Shown: positions 30,293 to 33,827 of the stretch, piece by piece | How the letters are laid out: each line of letters starts with the position of its first letter | Position numbering within the stretch: position 1 is the first letter of the stretch | Position numbers and translations under genes: made by a program | The notes under the pieces: generated by a model | Database searches by the model: none | What the model saw: the letters and a program-made list of their open reading frames with translations, nothing else | What the model was told of the DNA's origin: nothing | Assembly: GCA_025928265.1 (NCBI GenBank) | Contig: JAICJV010000025.1 | Coordinates: 1-33,827, forward strand | DNA from: Thermoleophilaceae bacterium | GTDB lineage: Bacteria; Actinomycetota; Thermoleophilia; Solirubrobacterales; Thermoleophilaceae | Length of the DNA stretch: 33,827 nucleotides | Reading direction: 5' to 3'

Positions 30293-31457
30293 AGCCGAAG
30301 TCAGGGTCGCGCCACTCCACGCGCCCGGCGACGAGCGTCGCGGCCACGAGCGGCACGCCGGGCCGGTAGACCAGGTGCGAGTACGACGGCGCGTCGAGCA
30401 CCGCCACGTCCGCGCGCGCCCCCGCTGCCAGATGCCCCACGTCGTCGCGGCGGAGCGCCCGCGCGCCGCCGAGCGTCGCAGCGGTGAGAGCTTCCTCGGC
30501 GGTCATCCGCATGTCCCGCACGGCCAGCGCCAGACAGAAGCCCATCGACGTGGTGTAGCTCGATCCGGGATTGCAGTTGGTGGCCACCGCCACCGTCGCG
30601 CCCGCGTCGATCACGCGGCGCGCATCGGGATACCGCTGGCGCGTGGAGAAGTCGGTGGCGGGCAGGAACGTGGCCACCGTGTCGCTCGCGGCCAGCGCCT
30701 CCACGTCCGCGTCCTCGAGGTAGGTGCAGTGGTCGACCGACGCGGCGCCCATCTCCACCGCCAGGCGCACGCCCGGCCCGGGCCCCAGCTGGTTGCCGTG
30801 CACGCGCAGGCCGAGTCCCGCCGAGCGGCCGGCCTCCAGCACCGCGCGCGACTGCTCCTCGTCGAACGCGCCCTTCTCGCAGAACACGTCGATCCAGCGC
30901 GCGTGCGGCGCGCACGCGGCCAGCATGTCGCCACGCACCACCTCGACGTACTCGTCGGCTCGGCCCTCGTACTCGGCCGGCACGACGTGGGCTCCGAGAA
31001 AGGTGACGTCGCCGGTGAACTCGGCAGCGACAGAGCAGAGGCGCTTCTCGCTCTCGACGGTGAGCCCGTACCCCGACTTGATCTCGAGGTGCGTGATGCC
31101 CGCGCGCAGCGCCTCGCGCCGGCGCGCTGCGGCCAACGCGACCAGCTCCTCACGCGTCGCGGCGCGCGTCGCGTCCGTGGTCACGCGTATGCCGCCGGCG
31201 GCGTACGGCGCGCCCGCCATGCGCGCGGCGAACTCGTCGCCGCGATCGCCCGCGAACACGAGGTGCGTGTGGCTGTCGACGAAGCCCGGGATCACGCAGC
31301 GGCCGCCCGCGTCGAGCCGCTCGTCGCCCTGCGCGCCGGCGCGCTCGACCGCTGCAACGCGGCCGTCCTCGATCACGAGCGCGGCGTCGCGCACCTGCCC
31401 GAGCTCGGGATCGTTGCTCACGAGTAGCCCGATGTTGTCGATCACGAGCGCGCTCAT
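30279..31457 (-). CDS. hutI: Imidazolonepropionase
   Basis: A 392-residue amidohydrolase-fold enzyme that hydrolyses 4-imidazolone-5-propionate to N-formimino-L-glutamate, step three of histidine degradation. Metal-site motifs are DSHTH (His63, His65), VHGNQLG (His220) and DHCTYLED (His243). Typical HutI stretches include [16 protein letters not shown] and [16 protein letters not shown]. At the position where the family normally has the metal-binding aspartate (TDxNPG), this protein reads ATNCNPGSS with Asn294. Length is normal (about 390-410). The ATG overlaps the hutF stop as ATGA; it is the last gene of the hutU-def-hutF-hutI operon. Confidence 0.95.
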   Translation of the reverse strand: MSALVIDNIGLLVSNDPELGQVRDAALVIEDGRVAAVERAGAQGDERLDAGGRCVIPGFVDSHTHLVFAGDRGDEFAARMAGAPYAAGGIRVTTDATRAATREELVALAAARRREALRAGITHLEIKSGYGLTVESEKRLCSVAAEFTGDVTFLGAHVVPAEYEGRADEYVEVVRGDMLAACAPHARWIDVFCEKGAFDEEQSRAVLEAGRSAGLGLRVHGNQLGPGPGVRLAVEMGAASVDHCTYLEDADVEALAASDTVATFLPATDFSTRQRYPDARRVIDAGATVAVATNCNPGSSYTTSMGFCLALAVRDMRMTAEEALTAATLGGARALRRDDVGHLAAGARADVAVLDAPSYSHLVYRPGVPLVAATLVAGRVEWRDPDFGFRSA

Positions 31458-32644
31458 ACGATCCAGCGGCCTCCCACCATCACGTGGCGCACGTCAGCCG
31501 CGGAGGCTGCGAACACGAGCGATTCGAGCGCGTGGCCGGGCTCGGTGCCGCGGAGCCGCACGGAGTCGAGCGAGACGTTCACGAGGTCCGCGAGCGCGCC
31601 CGCCTCGATCCGCCCGGCGTCGGGCCAGCCGAGCGCGGCGTGCCCCTCCACGGTGGCCGCGCGCAGCAACTCGTGCGCCGGGTGAAGCCCGCGCGTGCCG
31701 GTCGCCAGTCGCTGGTCCAGCTCGATCGCCCGCGCCTCCTCGAACAGGTCGATGAACGCCTGCGAGTCGCTGCCCACGGCGAGACGCGCGCCGGCGTCAC
31801 GCAGCCTGCGTGCGGGCCCGATCCCGTCGGCGAGGTCGCGCTCGGTCGTCGGGCAGAGGCAGATCGTCGCCTCGCTCAGGAGCTCGACGTCCTCGTCGCT
31901 GAGATGCGTCGCGTGGACCGCGGTGAAGCTCGGCCCGAGCGCGCCCGCGTCCGCCAGCAGCTGCGACGGGGTGCGGCCGTAGCGCTCGAGGCACTCCTCG
32001 TTCTCGCGCGGCTGCTCGGACACGTGCGCGTGCAGCGGCCGGTCGCCCGCCCACTCGGCCACCACGCGCGCGGAGTCCGGGTCCACGGCGCGCACGCTGT
32101 GGATCGCGGCGCCGACCCGAAGATCAGGCGCCTCGCTCAACCCGCTCACGCGCTCGGCCCAGGCGTGCGCATCGGGGTCGCGGAAGCTCTCGAGCCCGCC
32201 GTGCAGGTAGCAGGCGTCGAGCAGCGTCATGCGGATGCCGGCGTCGCGCGCCGCGGCGATCACCGCCTGTTCCATGTCGCCCGGGCCGTGCACGTAGTGG
32301 AACTCCCCCACGCACGTGATGCCCGCGAGCGCCATCTCCTCGAAGCACGCGCGCGCGATCTCGAACATCGAGTCCGGGTTCAGCGAGCCGGCCAGGTCGT
32401 ACATCTGCTCGCGCCAGGTCCAGAACGAGCCCGTTCCGGTCTGCGTGCGGCCGCGCAGCGCGCGCTGGAACGCATGCGAGTGGGCGTTGGCGAGCCCGGG
32501 GATCGTGAGGCCCGGCAGCGGCTCGGCGCCCCCGGGCGTGCCGCGCGCGACGGACTCGATCCGCTCGCCGTCGATCTCGATCAGCACGCCCTGCTCGGCC
32601 TGCTCGCCGCCGAGCCAGGCGAGCTCGCACCAGTAGCGGCTCAC
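31454..32644 (-). CDS. hutF: Formimidoylglutamate deiminase
   Basis: A 396-residue amidohydrolase that converts N-formimino-L-glutamate to N-formyl-L-glutamate and ammonia, the branch of histidine degradation that requires a subsequent deformylase. Metal and catalytic motifs: [10 protein letters not shown] (His55, His57), [13 protein letters not shown] (His205/His207), VHATHLSD (His244/His247) and GSDSQA (Asp293). FWTWREQMY and GEFHYVHGP are HutF-specific, separating it from other deaminases. The GTG start overlaps the stop of the def-like gene as GTGA, and the stop overlaps the hutI start. HutG, the usual next enzyme, is not seen in the window; the adjacent deformylase may substitute. Confidence 0.95.
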   Translation of the reverse strand: MSRYWCELAWLGGEQAEQGVLIEIDGERIESVARGTPGGAEPLPGLTIPGLANAHSHAFQRALRGRTQTGTGSFWTWREQMYDLAGSLNPDSMFEIARACFEEMALAGITCVGEFHYVHGPGDMEQAVIAAARDAGIRMTLLDACYLHGGLESFRDPDAHAWAERVSGLSEAPDLRVGAAIHSVRAVDPDSARVVAEWAGDRPLHAHVSEQPRENEECLERYGRTPSQLLADAGALGPSFTAVHATHLSDEDVELLSEATICLCPTTERDLADGIGPARRLRDAGARLAVGSDSQAFIDLFEEARAIELDQRLATGTRGLHPAHELLRAATVEGHAALGWPDAGRIEAGALADLVNVSLDSVRLRGTEPGHALESLVFAASAADVRHVMVGGRWIV

Positions 32645-33215
32645 GACCCGACGCGCTCGACCAGCGCCTTCGCGCGCGCGACGAACTCCTCGCGCCGGTG
32701 ACGGTCGAACTGCTCCCAGGTGCTGAATGTGGTGGGGTCGCGGACGCGGTCGAGGAAGAGCACGCCGTCGAGGTGGTCGACCTCGTGCTGGAACGTGCCG
32801 GCCGTGAGGCCGCGCCGCTCCTCCACATGCTCGGCGCCGTCGCGATCGAGGTAGCGCACTCGCACCGTCACGTGGCGGTCCACCTCGCCCCGCAGGTCCG
32901 GCACGGAAAGGCAGCCCTCGTTGATCTCGACGGTCTCGTCGCCCATCGGCTCCAGCACCGCGTTCACCATCACGGTCAACGGGACCGGCGGCTTGTACGG
33001 GTAGCGCGGGTTGTCCGGGGTCACCTCCACGATCGCGATGCGCCGCAGATCCGCCACCTGGTTCGCGGCGATCCCGGCGCCGTTCGCGGCGCGCTTGGTC
33101 TCGATCAGGTCATCGATGAACCGCTGCACCTCGGGCGAAGCAAGCTCATCCGGCGTCACGTCGCGCGCTCGCTCGCGCAGCACCGGGTCGCCGACGGTGA
33201 CGATCGGGAGGACGC

Positions 33216-33219
<4 letters not shown>
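32641..33219 (-). CDS. def: Peptide-deformylase-family protein inside the hut operon (candidate N-formylglutamate deformylase)
   Basis: A 192-residue metallohydrolase with all three deformylase motifs intact: GAGIAANQ (47-54, Gln54), EGCLSVP (101-107, Cys103 metal ligand) and QHEVDH (144-149, His145, Glu146, His149). Between motifs it carries [17 protein letters not shown], a longer insertion than in E. coli Def. Known members remove formyl from N-terminal formylmethionine. The gene overlaps both hutU (GTGA) and hutF (GTGA), so it is expressed in step with histidine catabolism. HutF produces N-formylglutamate, so this enzyme may remove the formyl group in place of HutG. That role is inference; it could be an ordinary peptide deformylase that shares the operon. 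The GTG start at 33219 gives the canonical [13 protein letters not shown] start. Confidence 0.92.

Positions 33220-33827
<608 letters not shown>

Overview
The window is very GC-rich, densely coding DNA with codon use dominated by G/C in third positions. Gene content points to Actinomycetota: a mycobacterial-type ferredoxin reductase plus DesA3-like desaturase, an ArsR regulator fused to an SRPBCC domain, LigD-type polymerase, encapsulin with EncFtn, and an actinobacterial-type HutI. A deep-branching lineage such as Thermoleophilia/Solirubrobacterales is my best guess, from overall impression only. Many neighbours share 4-nt ATGA, GTGA or TTGA stop/start overlaps, so operon assignments are fairly secure. 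No rRNA, tRNA, CRISPR array, prophage or transposase was seen.

Layout. 1-2493 (-): a small biosynthetic operon transcribed as MDR dehydrogenase, pterin-synthase-like protein, GT4 glycosyltransferase, methyltransferase (cut by the window edge). 2557-2951 (-): cold-shock protein overlapped by a small basic protein. 3079-4743 (+): ArsR-SRPBCC regulator with its own operator and a DUF899 thioredoxin-like partner. 4920-8237 (-): large cyclase-domain/AAA ATPase/TPR regulator with a G-rich leader. 8586-10044: AlkZ-like winged-helix protein and a CsbD-like stress protein. 10101-14721: lipid block of ferredoxin reductase and fatty acid desaturase behind a TetR-type operator, a second cold-shock gene, a HAD phosphatase and a cyclopropane-synthase-like methyltransferase. 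14794-18213: methyltransferase, GNAT, exonuclease III and a LigD-type primase/polymerase. 18329-19976 (+): metal-storage island of a 17-cysteine four-helix protein, EncFtn ferritin-like cargo and encapsulin shell. 19978-24810 (-): operon of GT-C mannosyltransferase-like, GT2-GtrA, a presenilin/SPP-like GxGD membrane protein and a CDF metal transporter. 24893-28060: response regulator and histidine kinase facing each other with an AbiEi/DUF559 nuclease-like gene between them. 28184-30292: DUF5661 protein, two-domain VOC protein and a small helical protein. 30279-33827 (-): histidine-degradation operon hutU, def-like, hutF, hutI.

Most interesting: (i) a peptide-deformylase-family gene lies, with 4-nt overlaps on both sides, between hutU and hutF, exactly where the pathway needs an N-formylglutamate deformylase (HutG), and may replace it; (ii) a nine-segment membrane protein carries the YD-like and GxGD aspartates and a PAL-like motif of presenilin/signal peptide peptidase, rare in bacteria; (iii) a ~75-bp palindromic repeat occurs twice, about 93% identical, in two intergenic regions 5.6 kb apart; (iv) a 21-bp-arm hairpin swallows the Shine-Dalgarno and start codon of the AbiEi/DUF559 gene; (v) the encapsulin operon begins with a copper-storage-like protein whose tail resembles the cargo peptide.

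All functional calls are from reading motifs; no database or folding program was run.
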